Assembly: GCF_051014445.1 (NCBI RefSeq)
Contig: NC_135137.1
Coordinates: forward strand, 29,575,501 to 29,639,500
From: Colletes latitarsis
Taxonomy: Eukaryota; Arthropoda; Insecta; Hymenoptera; Colletidae
Reading direction: 5' to 3'
Length of the DNA stretch: 64,000 nucleotides
The position numbers and the translations under genes were made by a program. Below the pieces are notes generated by a model that worked only from the letters and a program-made list of their open reading frames with translations, was not told the DNA's origin and did no database searches. Shown here piece by piece: positions 13,146 through 26,948 of the stretch (the stretch's first letter is position 1; the number at the start of each line of letters is the position of its first letter).

Positions 13146-16100
13146 TCATCCTGAGGATTAATTGATCAATTCGATGATTGATACTAGTTTAAAATTGTTT
13201 TCCTCGTTTCAATTCTAAATGATACTTAATTTCTTTGACTTGTATTGAACTCGCTGAATTACCTCTCCTGAGACTAGTAACTGAAACGTTTCCCGTTTCC
13301 TTATGTTGTATAACGTCTTTGATGCTGGGAATGCAAGAATAAATATACGATAGAAGAATTAACGGAGGGAACACCGGTTATCGTTCTAACGATTAACCAT
13401 CGTAATAACACGGATTTATGTTAAACACAGTCCATCATCGGCATGACATCCTGCAGATCCGACAGTCGCGTTCCTCACGAACACGCGAACCATGACCTGT
13501 CCACGATAGGTCGATGACTATTGCAAAATAAAAAACATCGTAAACACAAATTCAAATCAGTGATATTCTAGCTTCTCGAAGTTCTTCCGAAATGGCTTGA
13601 TTTCGATAACGAAAAACAAGGAAATTTATTTTAAAAGAACAAAACTGTCGTTTTTACAATAAGAAATATCACTTCTTATATGTAAGATTTAACCAAGTGC
13701 AAATAAATTTAATTAATTTTGTTTAATTATTTTCTTTTATTACTACAAATTCTCTGTTTTCTCGTCGTTGCTCAGAAATGTTCAGTCGTACTTTAATCAT
13801 TAGGTAGCTGTTATTATGATCTTTCTTGCTACTGAGTTTGATCCAAAGATTCTATATTGTATATGAACAGTACAGTGATTCTCACAAAAACGTACAAAAA
13901 GGTCACAACTTCTGAGTGAATCAACGAAAATTCTACCAAAATAACAATACTGTATATAAATACAAAGATTTCATTTTAGATAAATAAAATTGGTGTTAAC
14001 ATCGCGTTACAAAAAAGCTTGACTGAATCGTAGGGTAATTTAAGAAGTAAATTAAATTTAAAAACGCTAAAGGAAACTTTCTGGAAACTTCGCTGGAAGA
14101 AACCAAAATTTAATCGGATTTTTTGCTTATTTTGTTGAATCTGATTTTAATCAAGTTTTTCATCTACTATTCGAAACTCATTACTACAACTATTTATTTA
14201 AGAGCTTGCTAGTCTACATCAACCACAAGAATTTCAGAACTTATTTATTATTATGTACTTAGTACCTTGTTGAATCATTGTATTTTACATTACCAATATT
14301 TATCACGTTTATACTTCTCAATACTTCCATATTTCATACAAGTATATTTTGTTATATACATATCATAAATAAAAAATCAGTGTACTATTATTTTCATCAA
14401 CAAACAGATGAATCTAGAACAAAACGCTATAATTTATTTTTATCCGTATTATCTACGCAAATAAACGAAAATTCTGCATTTATTACAACATTACAATCTA
14501 GTGCAATTGCCAGAGAAAATAGCACACGAGTATTTGCATCGTCATTCATTATTTTGATCGATTAATTTTTTTAACGCCAACGAGGACGTACAAAATTAGA
14601 GCTGCAAGTAGTATTTTATTGCGTACACGTCAGTCCTGAATAACTTAATACTAAATAAGGAGCAAGCGTTGAGATTTATCTGTTGAAAGATAGCCGAACA
14701 ATTTACTTGACCGCAAAAATTTGTATACTGAAAGATGGTATCGGTCACCTTTCTACCAGCATCCAGTGTTTGCATATTGAGTCAGCTAAGGATAAGATCG
14801 TAATTATGCTCTGGTGTACGCACGGTGCAGCCTATTTCGTAGAATGCTAAGTGCAGAAAATGTTGAAACTTTCCTCTGCGTGTACCGTACCCTACCATTA
14901 ATTCTCTTGCGTATCCCTTCTCGTTCTTTTTGCAATTACCAGTACAACTTGCAATTCCAATTGAAATGGATTAAATACGAGACCAACATCTAAAGAATAT
15001 ATTAGCAGACTTTAAAGAATAAAATCTAAAAATGACGCTGATTATTTTATCATATGACCAGCTCGACGCCGTGTAAATTTGTTTGAAAAATTTTCTAGCC
15101 CAACGACTCGTAAGTAAATGCAATTTGACGAATCAGACGTCTCGAGTAACAAACAAAAATGAAAAATCAATAAATCACGTTGTAAACAGCAATTTACTCG
15201 AAAGTATGCTCGTACTGTAACTCTTTCGCTTCGAAAGGTAAAATGTAAACGTTATATTTCAACCCATCGTATTTAATCAAATTACTGCAAAACGATATCG
15301 CTCAAATTTAATTCCTGCCGATAATTCTCAATCGATGATTCTCGTTTAATCACGTACCAGACAGTAAAACAATGGACGAGTGCAGCGCGTCGATTTAATT
15401 TTTTTCGAAGCGTAACGAGTGTGAAAGTGGTGGTGAAGGATTACGCAACTTCGATTCTCTACGAACAAGCTAGGTAGCCTTTTGTCTAATGGGCGTGGAC
15501 GAAACACTTTTGTGAGGTACGAAACACATCGAATGAACGTTTACGCAACTACCGTTTCGAATGAAAACAATTAAAAAACATGGGAAAGTCTTTAATGCCG
15601 AAGTGTAACTGTCGGGACAGATTTACGAAAGCCAACTATCAGATTAAATGGCTTGTAAACGGAAAAATCACGACAAGACGAGGAAGATTGAAAACGACGC
15701 GAGAACTAGAGATGAAATCGACGTTTGAAAATGACACAGACCTAACGAAGCACGTCATTAAACGAGTACTTATCGTTATGAACTGGCGAAACAGTGCTTC
15801 GTGACGGCTAATACGCGAAAGAAAAGCGAACGAAGAAAATTACGAGTTTCTAACGCGATGGGCAATCAGTCATTCCTCTTACTCGAGGCTTCGACTGGTA
15901 TTCAAATATTGTGTAAGTTTATATAAATAATTTCACTCAGTTAATTGGCAGAAATATAAATTGTATTGGACATTAAGGAAGAGATCATTTTCTACAATAA
16001 ATTTTGTAAGACATCGATTATTATTTTTGCCAAAACGATACAATTTCTAAATCTTTAAATTAACATTCTTATTATTTATTTATTTGTGTGCTATACACGG

Positions 16101-17759
16101 TTGTTGCGATTTTATAAAAACTATAAAATTTCGTGTACCTCTCTCTGGTTGTGTCACAGGCTGATTTTGAATCAGTGACAATTTGAAAGAATTTACTATA
16201 TTTGAATTATATTTGAAGAATGTGTGAACCATTATATTGTTTAAATATTTGATAAGTATCGAGTCTCGGTTCTATTCGAGATATTTTTCATGAACGCAAC
16301 GTGACCGGAAAAACTGGAAACTTTTCACGCGCACAACGGTAACTATAAACAATGTATAGCGTGATAAATAAAACGGAAGCTCGCGATGCTGATCCTTTTC
16401 AACGCTCTTATGTTTCGTTATTTGTCCGCGGATTATTTTCCACGAGCAACTGTTACTGGCATCCTTCCATAAATAGCGTGACACAAGCTTGAAAAATACA
16501 TTAATTTCCCGCTAATTATGGAGGAACATTGTCTATGAAACCATTCGTGAAAAGACTACAGGATAACGCTATTAAACATTAGCATGCTTGTAAAGAAGTA
16601 TCTTACAACTCGGGATAATTATAGTAAACTAACGTAACATCGTGCAGCTGATCCAAAGTCAGTCGGCTATTTCATGATCTCACGATCATTTTTGCAGCGT
16701 TGGAAACCGAAGGCAATAATCTTGATCAAAATCTACAGAACGATCTCTAGTATCGTGATTTCCTAGTTCTCTTTGCATTTTATCACTACACTCAGTGTAC
16801 CGTAATTTTACATACCACGTTGCTACGTAACATTTTTAATACCACGAGAATGTTACCGTTTCTACATAAATAAATCAAGCTTAGAGTTCCTATATTCAAA
16901 ATTGATCGAAAATGTAGAGAAAATCAATTTTACAGACGTCTCTTTTTAAACAATTTTTCCCAGAAGATAGTAAACATCTTACTGTCGAATTTTAACTTTT
17001 AAAACCATCGAATATAAATTTAATTTTTTTCATTCTACTATTTAATAATTTTTTTATAGAAATCAAACCATTTGATAATAATTAACCCATAACAAAATAA
17101 TCAATCGTTAAAATTAAATATTTTCAACCACTGTATTTAAATTTAATTTATTTTATTCTATTATTTAATCATTTTTTTATAAAAATCTTCGTTAAAGAAT
17201 GCATTGATTTTGTCGTATAGGAAATATGATTAAATACTGGACTGAATACATTGCTTAAAGTAATTAGTGATATAGAATATTAAGTTTTGTCAAATACTAG
17301 CAGATGTAAATAACCAAAGGGAGATGCAAGTATCTATAGATATAAAATTTGTAATAAACAATAAACAGAAATTATTTAGAAATTTACATATCTATACATA
17401 TCTATACATGACTATTAATTACACTTGGTATACAAAAACTTATAACACGTGGCAGATAAACCTACATAAACGTCTTGTTCCCAAAAAGGACCTAAAGCTG
17501 CGATTAAACCGTAAAAATGATCAAATATTTATAATTATTTTATATCCTCTAAACAGTGTAACGAAATTACGTTGAAGAAACATCTTACCCTTGTAAATAT
17601 ACCCTTAAATTTGTACTGCAAAATGTTTTACAGTTCTTCTTACCAGAAAATCCCAAAAGAATAAAAAAAAATACGCGTAACTCGAAAATGATCTCTTAAA
17701 TTATTCAAGTCTCGATCAAGAGCACCGTAGCTCTATAAACGTACACCAAGCATCTAAAT
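13146..17759. other. AT-rich intergenic stretch, no gene seen
   Basis: Scattered open frames of at most 95 codons. A similar A/T-rich pair at 17000-17050 and 17130-17190 (TTTAATTTATT, ATTTAAT-ATTTTTTTATA) suggests an old duplication. No other feature. Confidence 0.4.
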
Positions 17760-18135
17760 TCCGTGACTTTACACGCGGTTCATCGAGGATCGAGGCGAGA
17801 GCCGACAACGACGATCCACCATCTTGGTCTCAAGCACCGGTCCACGTGTTTCCGCAAATCGTGCAGCTCGTGCTCGACGATTTTCTCACGAATGGCGGTG
17901 ATCACGGCCTGGAAACCCGTGGGACGTCGTATCCATCGTTCTCCGTCATGGTCCCCTCGACTTCCATTAAGTCCCGAGGGTTATTACCAGCGGAGCAACC
18001 ATCTGTAATTGGTACGAAAGCCAAGCGTGCGAGCGAATCGCGTATACAAGGTGTATACCGAGCACGTGGGATCCGATGCTGGATCGGGGACACGAAAACA
18101 ATGAGAGAAGCTCATATAAATATATGCCCTATTTG
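17760..18135. other. GC-richer patch with overlapping open frames
   Basis: Frames are open on both strands (plus 17846-18136, 96 codons, read through HVFPQIVQLVLDDFLTN). A TATATTTATATG string sits at its right edge on the minus strand (about 18112-18126). It could be a minus-strand promoter with first exon, or a plus-strand exon; no splice evidence decides. Confidence 0.2.
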
Positions 18136-18136
18136 A

Positions 18137-20279
18137 CCCTCTTCTCGAATTATAACTAGCTTTGTACTCCAAGAATGTGCAATTGCTTTGCAGGAAGTGC
18201 TCGTAATGGCTACCGTAAACATACGCGAGTCTGCAAATCTCCTATTATAGAGCTTCTAGATTCTCTTGTACACGTTGTCAAAGTACTTGAACATTGACAA
18301 TGGGTGTTGTACATAAATAAATGTAAGTAACCCTCCAAAATAAAGGTCTCGTTCGACTGTTAAAAAATTGCTAGAGAGCTCCCTGTCAGTCAAACGTGAA
18401 ATAAATGGTGATCATGGTGTATGGTTTGGTATACGATGTCCTACAAGGTACAAGAGTGAATGGAGCATATTATGAAACAGTCTACGTACTAAATTACGCC
18501 CACAAATTCGAAAAATGCGAAGAGTTATGCTCGATGGAGGAGTGTTGACTCTAACACCCACGTTTGGTAGCACCAGTAATCACTGTTTATTGGTGGTAAT
18601 AATACGTGTTACTGTAGCACAGTAATACAAAAATATCGGTGGAGAACGCTCCCCTGTTCACCGTGCAACTCCCACTATTATGACTTGTACTGAATGCTTG
18701 AAGAATTCATGCTCATTGAGAATTAGAGAGCTTAACTCCAACAAGGAATTACCTGGTAATCTTTAAATTCGTCAAAGATCACCGATTGTATTGAAAGGTT
18801 GTAAAAACATTTTTTAAATTAAACAAATTCTCTTTCATTTACTTGTGGATTACTTGTGAAAACTTGTTTATTCTAAATACATATGTGGGAAACTATGTGG
18901 CTACTCAACTGAAATGAACGTATGATATGTAACGAAATCTTCGTTTAATTTCTCAAGAAATGGACATTAACCTGTTAATCAGCCATTAAGGAAACCAAGT
19001 AGTCATCGAGCAGGGTATACATTTTATTAAAATCAGTTCGATTTGCGATTAAAAATTGTTGGAGACCAAAGATGGCTGTAACTGAGAAACTCAGAGCACA
19101 TATTTACAACTTTTATCGTTGTTTTGTGTTGTCAATCGATCGTTGGTCTCACATGTTAGGATACACCCTGTATACCCGCGTACCGAGGCCATCACGATGA
19201 TCGCCACTACGCTAGACACGGTGCACTCCCGTTTCCGTTTTCGTACGCCGGATGTTGACCTCCCAGGGAATCTTCCTGCCACGAGTAAACACTGATCCAC
19301 CGAGTAGAACGCTCGTGGTTTACCTGTGTTCATTCGTGTTCATCGTTTGCCTTTTGTCAATAGCAAAAATTATTTGTTGAAAGCCCTTAAAAGCAAAAAT
19401 CAACTACACTTCGAAATTCGATAGTTTCCTTACTCCATAACTTCATTATGAAGTATACATAAGAAAACCATATTTAAACTATAGGGTTTTCCGCCATATT
19501 TGTTATTCACGATTCAGTACTAGTGGTTTAAGGGTACAAGAAAAACTGTTATTTAAATCTCGTATCATCTGTTAGTCCCTAAAATGGTTAGTTCTTCGAG
19601 AAGGTTCTAGTCTGAATGCCATAAAATCCAAAAGAAGACATTTAAAGACAAACGCTTGTAAACCATAAATTAGGAAGTTATGTTCGATCAGCGTAAAACC
19701 TTCCTTTCGTTCAGTTTCTAATTTTTTTCATGACTTTCTACTTCCAGTTCCCTTACCTTGATCTGTTTTACATATACTTCGTGGCTAACCACATTCGACA
19801 CTACCCATCAAAATCTTATTTTTAGCATTAGCTACGAATCAGGACTACCAGTATTAAAGAAAACATGAAATTCAGCAGCTCAAAGAGTATAATTCATTTT
19901 TCATTTATTTATTCACCGATAAAAACACAAGCAACCGAGTTTATATAGTACATTGGGTTATTTTATAAGTCCGACTCAACATGGCTCACAGTACACTCCA
20001 TTTCACCTTTAATCGCGACCAAATCGAGTTTCAATTAAAAGTTTCCCCCCCGTTTCTCTAAGGATATTTACATATCGATCGTTCAACGATTCAGCGCTGG
20101 TTCTGATCGCGCTTAGAAACGATCCTAGAACTTTGAATTGAAAATATAATCTTGTCGGCGTGAAAGGCGTTCGAGCGACCGTACATTGTTTGTAACGTAA
20201 AGTTGACACATTTCGGAAATATATGTATTTACATGCGTTCTGCAATTTAATTTTCTCTTGATACATCCAATGTTACACG
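18137..20279. other. Intergenic, no gene seen
   Basis: An 80-codon ATG frame on the minus strand (19091-19333, start MNTGKPRAFYSVDQC) has no recognised content. Confidence 0.4.
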
Positions 20280-20765
20280 CTCGGAGGAATTTCTCGCGTA
20301 TGAGGAGGAAAATCTATACCGTTTAATTTATCCCGGTCGATGGTGTGCGCGATCCGCGGTATAATTAAATCCAGCGGATAATTGAAATACAGCATCTATA
20401 TTTAAATTACCTTCGTCCCTTAATCCTACCGATAGGACGCGTGCTCGTCGCTTGTTCTTCGATCGCTCGATCAACGATTTTCCATCGAACGCGACCGTGT
20501 TTTTAGCCCGACGATTTTAACGGGATGCGAGGTAGACATTTTCACCTGCGTATCAAAATAACCCGTACGTTTTAAATGATAGTTCCGGCGATAAAGTTAA
20601 TGGTCCGCGTAGAGTTAACCGATGCAACATTAACGGGACACGTCGACTCGATTAGTCAGGAATGTTGATACTCGCGCGCGTTCCAGGCTATGGTCGATCT
20701 TCCATTGATAATTTCCATAAACATGTTGCTTGCCATACGAAGCATCAACGTATCGCGAACCGTCG
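20280..20765. promoter_or_regulatory. CpG-enriched non-coding stretch, candidate enhancer
   Basis: CpG-rich relative to surroundings, no long open frame, homeodomain-like TAATTA/ATTAAA strings mixed with GATCG-rich segments. Composition resembles conserved non-coding DNA of insect developmental loci, but conservation cannot be tested here. Confidence 0.25.
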
Positions 20766-20994
20766 ATAAAATTGGCAGTATCGAATAAGCAGATAATTGC
20801 GAAGACGCTTACATAATTGTTAATTTCCTATAGAACCACAAAGTCGTCGTTATAATATTTTTATAACATTAAAGCTGCATCAATTTTTCAATGTTTACCT
20901 TTTATTTATATAAAGTCCAACCTCTAAGGCATAGTAAGAAAATACAATTGCAAGATTGTGACAAAAAGTGGATACGATATAAATACAGTATAAT

Positions 20995-21042
20995 TCCAAT
21001 TATCTGGCATACTCAGGACTGGAACAATGCCAGATAATTGGA
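20995..21042. mobile_element. Perfect 16-bp inverted repeat, remnant of a pogo/Tigger-like MITE
   Basis: TCCAATTATCTGGCAT at 20995-21010 is followed after 16 bases by its exact reverse complement at 21027-21042. Weaker pairing extends outward (CAGTATAA against CTATACC). The TCC-ATTATC and CAGATAATTGGA wording resembles termini of pogo/Tigger elements. The class is inference; the hairpin is certain. Confidence 0.6.
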
Positions 21043-21195
21043 CTATACCTACATATGAAGTGATAAAAACGAGGAATATAATCACAGACGAGGTGTACGA
21101 GTATACCTTACATCCAACGTATTTTTTAGACCCATTACCATTTTGAAGTGAGACAGAAAATGAAATTACAGAAACATTTCTGATCACAGATATTT

Positions 21196-22715
21196 TCAGT
21201 AAAGAATTTTTTTCTCGAAAGTGTGTAGGATTTCGGGGGTACGTGTATTCACCAAAAATGATTATAATTGACCCCCGGAACTGAAAATAATTTTTTTAGA
21301 ATGATTTGAAATTTTTTATTTCCGCCGAAAAAATTAGGCACCTACCCCCTGTCGATTTTTCTTAAAAATTCGTTTTTGATTTTTCATAATTTCGTTTGAC
21401 GTCCTACAAAAAAGTTGTCTAATACTTTATTGTAGGTACCCATGAGCTCTACTTCAGAAAAAAGTTTCATTGAAATATATTCACAATTGTAGGAGTTATG
21501 GCTGTTTGAAAATTCGACCACTTTTATGGGATTTTTCGCATTTTACGGGGTCAAGGAGTAACTTTTCCAATATTTTTACAATTTCTACATATTGTCCATT
21601 AAAATACGCGTAGTTTGCTTTTTTAAACATTAAAATCGTCCAATCTGTTCAGAAGTTATGATGTTTTAAAGATACGCAGGAAATTTTGGAGAGACATTTC
21701 TGGCCTGAAATTATATTGTTGGTAAGGAATTTTTTACTCGAAAATGCGTAGGAATTTGTGGGTATGCCTATTGACCAAAAATGATTATAATTAGCCCTTG
21801 CAACTAAAAATAATTTTTTTTATAACGATTTGTAAATTTTTAATTTTGTTGAAAAATTTCACACTTACTCGAATTTTTTTCTCAAAAGTGCGTAAGATTT
21901 CGAGGGTATATTTATTCACCAAAAATTATTGTAATTGACCCCCCTAGCTAAAAATATTTTTTTTGCAACGATTTGAAATTTTTTCTTTTCCTCGAAAAAT
22001 TTCACACCTTCTTGAATTTTTTTCTGGAAAGTGAGTAGGATTTCGGGGGTATGTCTATTCACCAGAAATGATTGTAATTGACCCCCACAACCGAAAATAA
22101 TTTTTTTAGAATGATTTGAAATTTTTTATTTTCGCCGAAAAAATTAGGCACCTACCCCCTGTCGATTTTTCTTAAAAATTCGTTTTTGATTTTTCATAAT
22201 TTCGTTTGACGTCCTACAAAAAAGTTGTCTAATACTTTATTGTAGATACCCATGAGCTCTACTTCAGAAAAAAGTTTCATTGAAATATATTCACAATCGT
22301 AGGAGTTATGGCTGTTTGAAAATTGGACCATTTTTATGGGGTTTTTCTCATTTTGCGGGGTCAAGGACCAACTTTTCGAATATTTTTGCGGTTTGTACAT
22401 ATTCTCCACCAAAATACGCGTAGTTTGCTTTTTTAAACATTAAAATCGTCCAATCCGTTCAGAAGTTATGACGTTTTAAAGATTCGCATAAAAATTCGGA
22501 CGGACATTTCCGGCCTCACATTAGATTTTCATTAATGAATTTTTTTCTCGAAACTGAGTAGGATTTCGGGGGTATGTCTATTGACCAAAAATGATTGTAA
22601 TTGACCCCCCTAGTTAAAAATAATTTTTTCAGAACGATTTGAAATTTTTTTTTTCGCTGTGAAATTTCAGCAACTACCCCTTGACGATTTTACTTTAAAA
22701 TTCGTTTTTGATTTT
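21196..22715. mobile_element. Rearranged copy A of the TIR element family, internal tandem duplication
   Basis: The core and the 115-bp repeats of the family are present, but neither inverted terminus can be found. The core occurs twice (about 21390-21690 and 22200-22510) in an 810-bp tandem arrangement. For example, the AAATTAGGCACCTACCCCCT block ends at 21350 and again at 22160. The two 810-bp units are more alike than either is to copies B-D, so the duplication followed insertion or arose in an amplified interior fragment. Confidence 0.85.
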
Positions 22716-25399
22716 GAATAAACACAACCATGAATAATATCAATGTACAAGTCAATATATAGTTTACATTTCACTCGTAAAATCAACAAAGAAAAGCGTT
22801 GAAATTGGTAGTCAACTTGTCGATACTAAAAGGATCGATTACGTTTTATTGGTGAATTAAGTAGACTCAGCAAGGAACATTATCCTTGGAAACGTGCCTG
22901 GTTCGAAGCTACTGTCGTTTAGGGGATGAAGCGTACAATGAGTTCGTAGACCCCGAGGATATTTCCAGAACCGATTTGTGGGGTGGTTAGTAGATTGTAA
23001 GGTAAACGGTTTCCATAACTCGCATCCACGAAGTTTGTCTTCGTTATGATAGCCAGCAACCAATTAACCGACTAGTTACTCGGAGTAGAATGGGCTCTTT
23101 TATGGTCAGTATAATGCAATATCGCGTAATACCGACGCGAAATATACACGGCGAACAGATTAACGTCGCCTCGAACAATGAAAGACGCGTCGAATAAAGT
23201 GAACGAACGCTAAGATTCACGGCGAGCGATGTTCATCGTCCTTGTCTGGTGTCTATTTTCACGCGACAAGGGTGTCTTCGCGTTATAGAGAAGTATCAAG
23301 AATCGATGTAACATTCATAACGCCACGGCCCACGCGACGGACACGATTGAATCGTGAGAACAACTCCCTGCACTTTGCAAAGAATGTCATGGACGAAACG
23401 TACGTACTACGCGTAGATATCTGTTTACCTAATTCCGTTACGCAAGAATGCTTTCAGTTATTACTACCTATCCTTGCCACTGTAATAGCATTTCTCTCTC
23501 TTTCTCCCCTCCACCCTATCTTGTCCTCGTTCCGAGTAAATAAATCCAAATCTAAAATTAAACGAGAGATGAAAAACGCGAGGTAATATTCACTCCGTCC
23601 TGAAATATATATTAAAAGCGTGGCAATTTAAATTCCGCGTTAACGTCACGGTATATAATATGCTAACTTGATTGGTGAACATTTTTATGTTCAACGCGTG
23701 GGTGAAAAACTACTTCGAAAGTGATTACGGAATGGAAATTATTCAAATAAACCGTATAATGAGCACGATGTACCGCAGAAACGTAATTCTGGAAGTTGTA
23801 ATTTGTATGTATATGAAATGTTAAGCGTCAGCGACAGTGGATTTGATTTTGGAATAGGTAGTGAATTTCTTGCTTGTTTTTGTCCTCGATTTATATTTGC
23901 ATAAAATGTATTTATTCTGAAAGGTCTATAAAGTAGAATGTTATTTACGTTATTCAACAGTTACATTTTGTAAAACTCTAATTTTATTTATTTCTGTAGC
24001 TTGTATAATTCCTCAATATAGTGTTAATGAGATAATAAGCACTTCAACTAGATAAATGTATAAAATAAAAATAAGTCTAAATTTTTATAAAAACTTCTAA
24101 CGTTTTGATACTGTATTTTCATTCTGATTCCACCTAGTAAACCACTCGACTGCGTCGAAATATTCTTTTATGAAATCTGAACGAGAAACTAGATAATTTG
24201 TCTTATTCAAAGAACACCGACAACTATTGGTACCTGTCACCAGCATCCGGACACTTTAATCACAGCAAAGAAATAGAAGATACGAGACTTCCATCTAGTG
24301 CATTTCTCAGAAAATTTATATTCGTATTACGATCCCATGTTTCGTTTATTTCTTGTTTGGCCGGATATTACAGGTTGTTTCTAGCTAGATCATAATACGA
24401 TATGAATTAGCTCGCAGGCACGTTTAGAACCGAACAACTGGATCGTTCGAAAGACACGCGTCTCGCGTTTGTAACTTTTGAATATCTGGATATTTTCGAA
24501 CACAATATTTAAAAAATGAGGAAAGAAAATTTGTCACGTAGAAAATCGTAGATAAGATAAAAATTTATTTGTATTAATACTCTGATCTTGGAGTTTAATA
24601 ATTGTACGAGTAGGTGTAGTCTTGCTTGTGTAAAAAAAAATTATATTGGTACGTAACATTTATTAACCCTGTGACGACGTTGCCCTGTTATTATAGATCG
24701 TTAGGAAATTTTATTATTAATATTGATTCGCACTCGCAATGGTTTACTTCCTGTCGCTGTATTTAAATCAACGACGAAATTAAACGTATAAGTATACACC
24801 AGGATGCTTGAAGTGATTATACGTATCACTTCGTTTAATAATCGTCACTATACCTAAATTTTGGTTCCATAAAATTATATGAATATAGAAGAATCTTACA
24901 TTTCTAATCTAGGCGTTCTCTTCAAAAGTGTAAAAATGAATTTGTGAACCTACAGTAACCATTGTAAACATAAATCGAAATTAAATTCTGCGATATAAAA
25001 TGATTTAGTGATTTTCATGTGAATAAATATTGGGAAGATAGGACCAAAAAATCTTGATTGAATTTTAAAATTTGATAAGAATGTGACATAAGAAATCCCT
25101 GGAAAACTTTGATTTTAGATAATCGTAAAATACATAGCCCAAAATTTATCTTAGTTATTTTTATAACCTCACTAAAATTCATGATATCTCGGTTCGAGAA
25201 TGAATTATTTCAGTTAAATATGAAAGTGGTCATATGTGGATAACGTGGCAGTTAAAATGTTAAAATAGAGCCGTTTAACACACTTTTGCTCGACGCTTTA
25301 AATTAACGCAGTACAAGGTTTCTAATAGAACAAATTTATTTTTAATTAAATACTGTCGTTGGAAATATTTAATTTTGAATAAATTTTTCATTGCAAACT
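22716..25399. other. Intergenic, no gene seen
   Basis: Moderate GC at 22860-23580 with open frames (114 codons plus at 23242-23586, TTG-led) that I do not recognise. The remainder is AT-rich. Confidence 0.4.
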
Positions 25400-25700
25400 A
25401 ATGTAAGATGAGTTTTTCTCGGTGGCAAATTCTTTATTTATCACTGTCGTTAATTTTATAAGCTTACTGTAAAATTATTTATCCAAAACTAAAGCTTCAC
25501 GACTCCAGAGAAAATATTGTTTGGGTTCAAATAGACGCGGAGTCTACTGTAAATTAGTTTAAAATGAGTTTCTCTCAATAGTAAATTCTTTACTAATCGT
25601 TATCATTAATTTTTCAAGCTCACTGTAAAATCATTTATCAATAACTAAAACTTCACGACTCCGAATATTTTTTTGGGTCCAAATAGATCCAGAAATCGAG
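25400..25700. repeat. Two tandem copies of a ~157-bp unit
   Basis: CTTCACGACTCC occurs at 25494 and 25651. The surrounding ATGAGTTT-TCTC, TTAATTTT-AAGCT-ACTG and TTGGGT-CAAATAGA blocks occur in the same order in both copies. Confidence 0.85.
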
Positions 25701-26460
25701 GGTTAAAACCGTTTGCAAAGCATTTTACTGTACGAAACTCGTTCAGTCTAAAGTTCCGAGCAGCTCTGACAGCTCTATTCGTTTCCAAACGGTGGAGAGA
25801 ACCTTTGCGTTCCGCTCGATCGGCTCTCAAGAAAGTGCAAAGCGCCAAGTTCGAACTGGAGGGCCCAGGCCCCTAGGATATGCAGTGTCGTAACACAGGG
25901 ACAGCCACGCTGATGGAGAAATCCCACCGGCTTATAATAATGTATCGTGTTCCGTTACGGACGGGCCTGTTCACACTGGTAAACGAGAGGCTCGCGTGGA
26001 CTATAACTTTTAGAGGAAGATGGCATAACGAGTGAGAGCCAGGTACTTAAAGGCCGTTGCACTCGCGAACTGCCAAGACTTTCCTGGCCCTGCATAGCGG
26101 TACTCACACACTCCTCTCTCTCGTTGCACGTACGCCAGCACACAAATACGTGGTCGTGCTCGCGCGCGCGACAGTGTGGCATACTTGTTTTCCCGGCATA
26201 ATAGTGTGTTACGTTGCGGCACATTGTGCCGCTTCAAGAATCGACAATGACACATCAATTTGGTCTGGCAGGAGAATACGTCGCGCACAACAGGTTTTCC
26301 TTCCAAGCAGGACGCGCGTCGACCAATGGAATCGCTGGACGCTCGTTTGCGCGCGAAAATTACGGAGACGCCGTGGTACTCGTGGGTGCCTTTTAATTTT
26401 GTCCATTCGGACGGTGAGAACATCCTGTAAACAATGGAATCGTATGCTCGGAGAAATTTC
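25700..26460. promoter_or_regulatory. GC-rich patch, possible promoter or enhancer
   Basis: Second most CpG-rich stretch after 40-42.4 kb. No exon with convincing start and donor is visible on either strand. TACTTAAAGG near 26042 is only a weak TATA-like string. Confidence 0.3.
26216..26232. other. Perfect palindrome GCGGCACA-T-TGTGCCGC in a GC-rich patch
   Basis: Eight-base GC-rich arms around a single T. It lies inside the GC-rich patch 25700-26460, which also has a (CG)5 run at about 26161. The patch shows long open frames on both strands (up to 150 codons), typical of high GC without coding. It may be a promoter or enhancer. Confidence 0.5.
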
Positions 26461-26615
26461 ACATTGTTTTATGCCGATTGTCTCGTAACGACGATAGTAC
26501 TAAGTTCCTTCATAGAAACGAAGGTAAGGAATAAGAGCCTCCTACGCAAAGTTCTTTTTCGAAAAATGAATTGTTTACGCCAAGAATTAAAAACAGTTGC
26601 AATATCGGAATTTTT

Positions 26616-26862
26616 ATTCCGAATAACTGTTACCCAGAATTTTTAAGCATATCGGTTCCATAGTGTTACGTGTTCAGCTACTACAGTAACGATTCGTAAG
26701 ATGAACCCCATATGTGATTCGTAGATTGAACATTTCTATTCCGAATAACTGTTATGCAGAATCGATATTTTTGAGCATATCGATTTCGTAGTGTTACATA
26801 CTCAGCTACTATAGCAATGATTCTGCAAATGAACCCCATACGTGATTCGTAAATTGAACATT
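26616..26862. repeat. Two tandem copies of a ~122-bp unit
   Basis: ATTCCGAATAACTGTTA starts at 26616 and 26738. Both copies hold GAGCATATCG or AAGCATATCG, CAGCTACTA-AG, ATGAACCCCATA and TGATTCGTA. Confidence 0.9.
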
Positions 26863-26924
26863 GCTATCTCTCCCAACTGTGAGGATTCTCCTCGAGCAAA
26901 GCGTGAAAAAGAAGAATTAAAAAA

Positions 26925-26948
26925 TAGTAGGCTAGTGTCAGCCTACTA
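26925..26948. other. Perfect 9-bp hairpin
   Basis: TAGTAGGCT and AGCCTACTA flank a 6-base loop. GAGGATTCTCCTC just upstream (26881-26893) is also self-complementary. No adjacent gene. Confidence 0.5.

Noticed and set aside
26010..26488. Long opposite-strand open frames (150 codons minus, 143 plus)
   Set aside because: They overlap each other in a CpG-rich patch, have no recognisable domain, and are best explained by few AT-rich stop codons.
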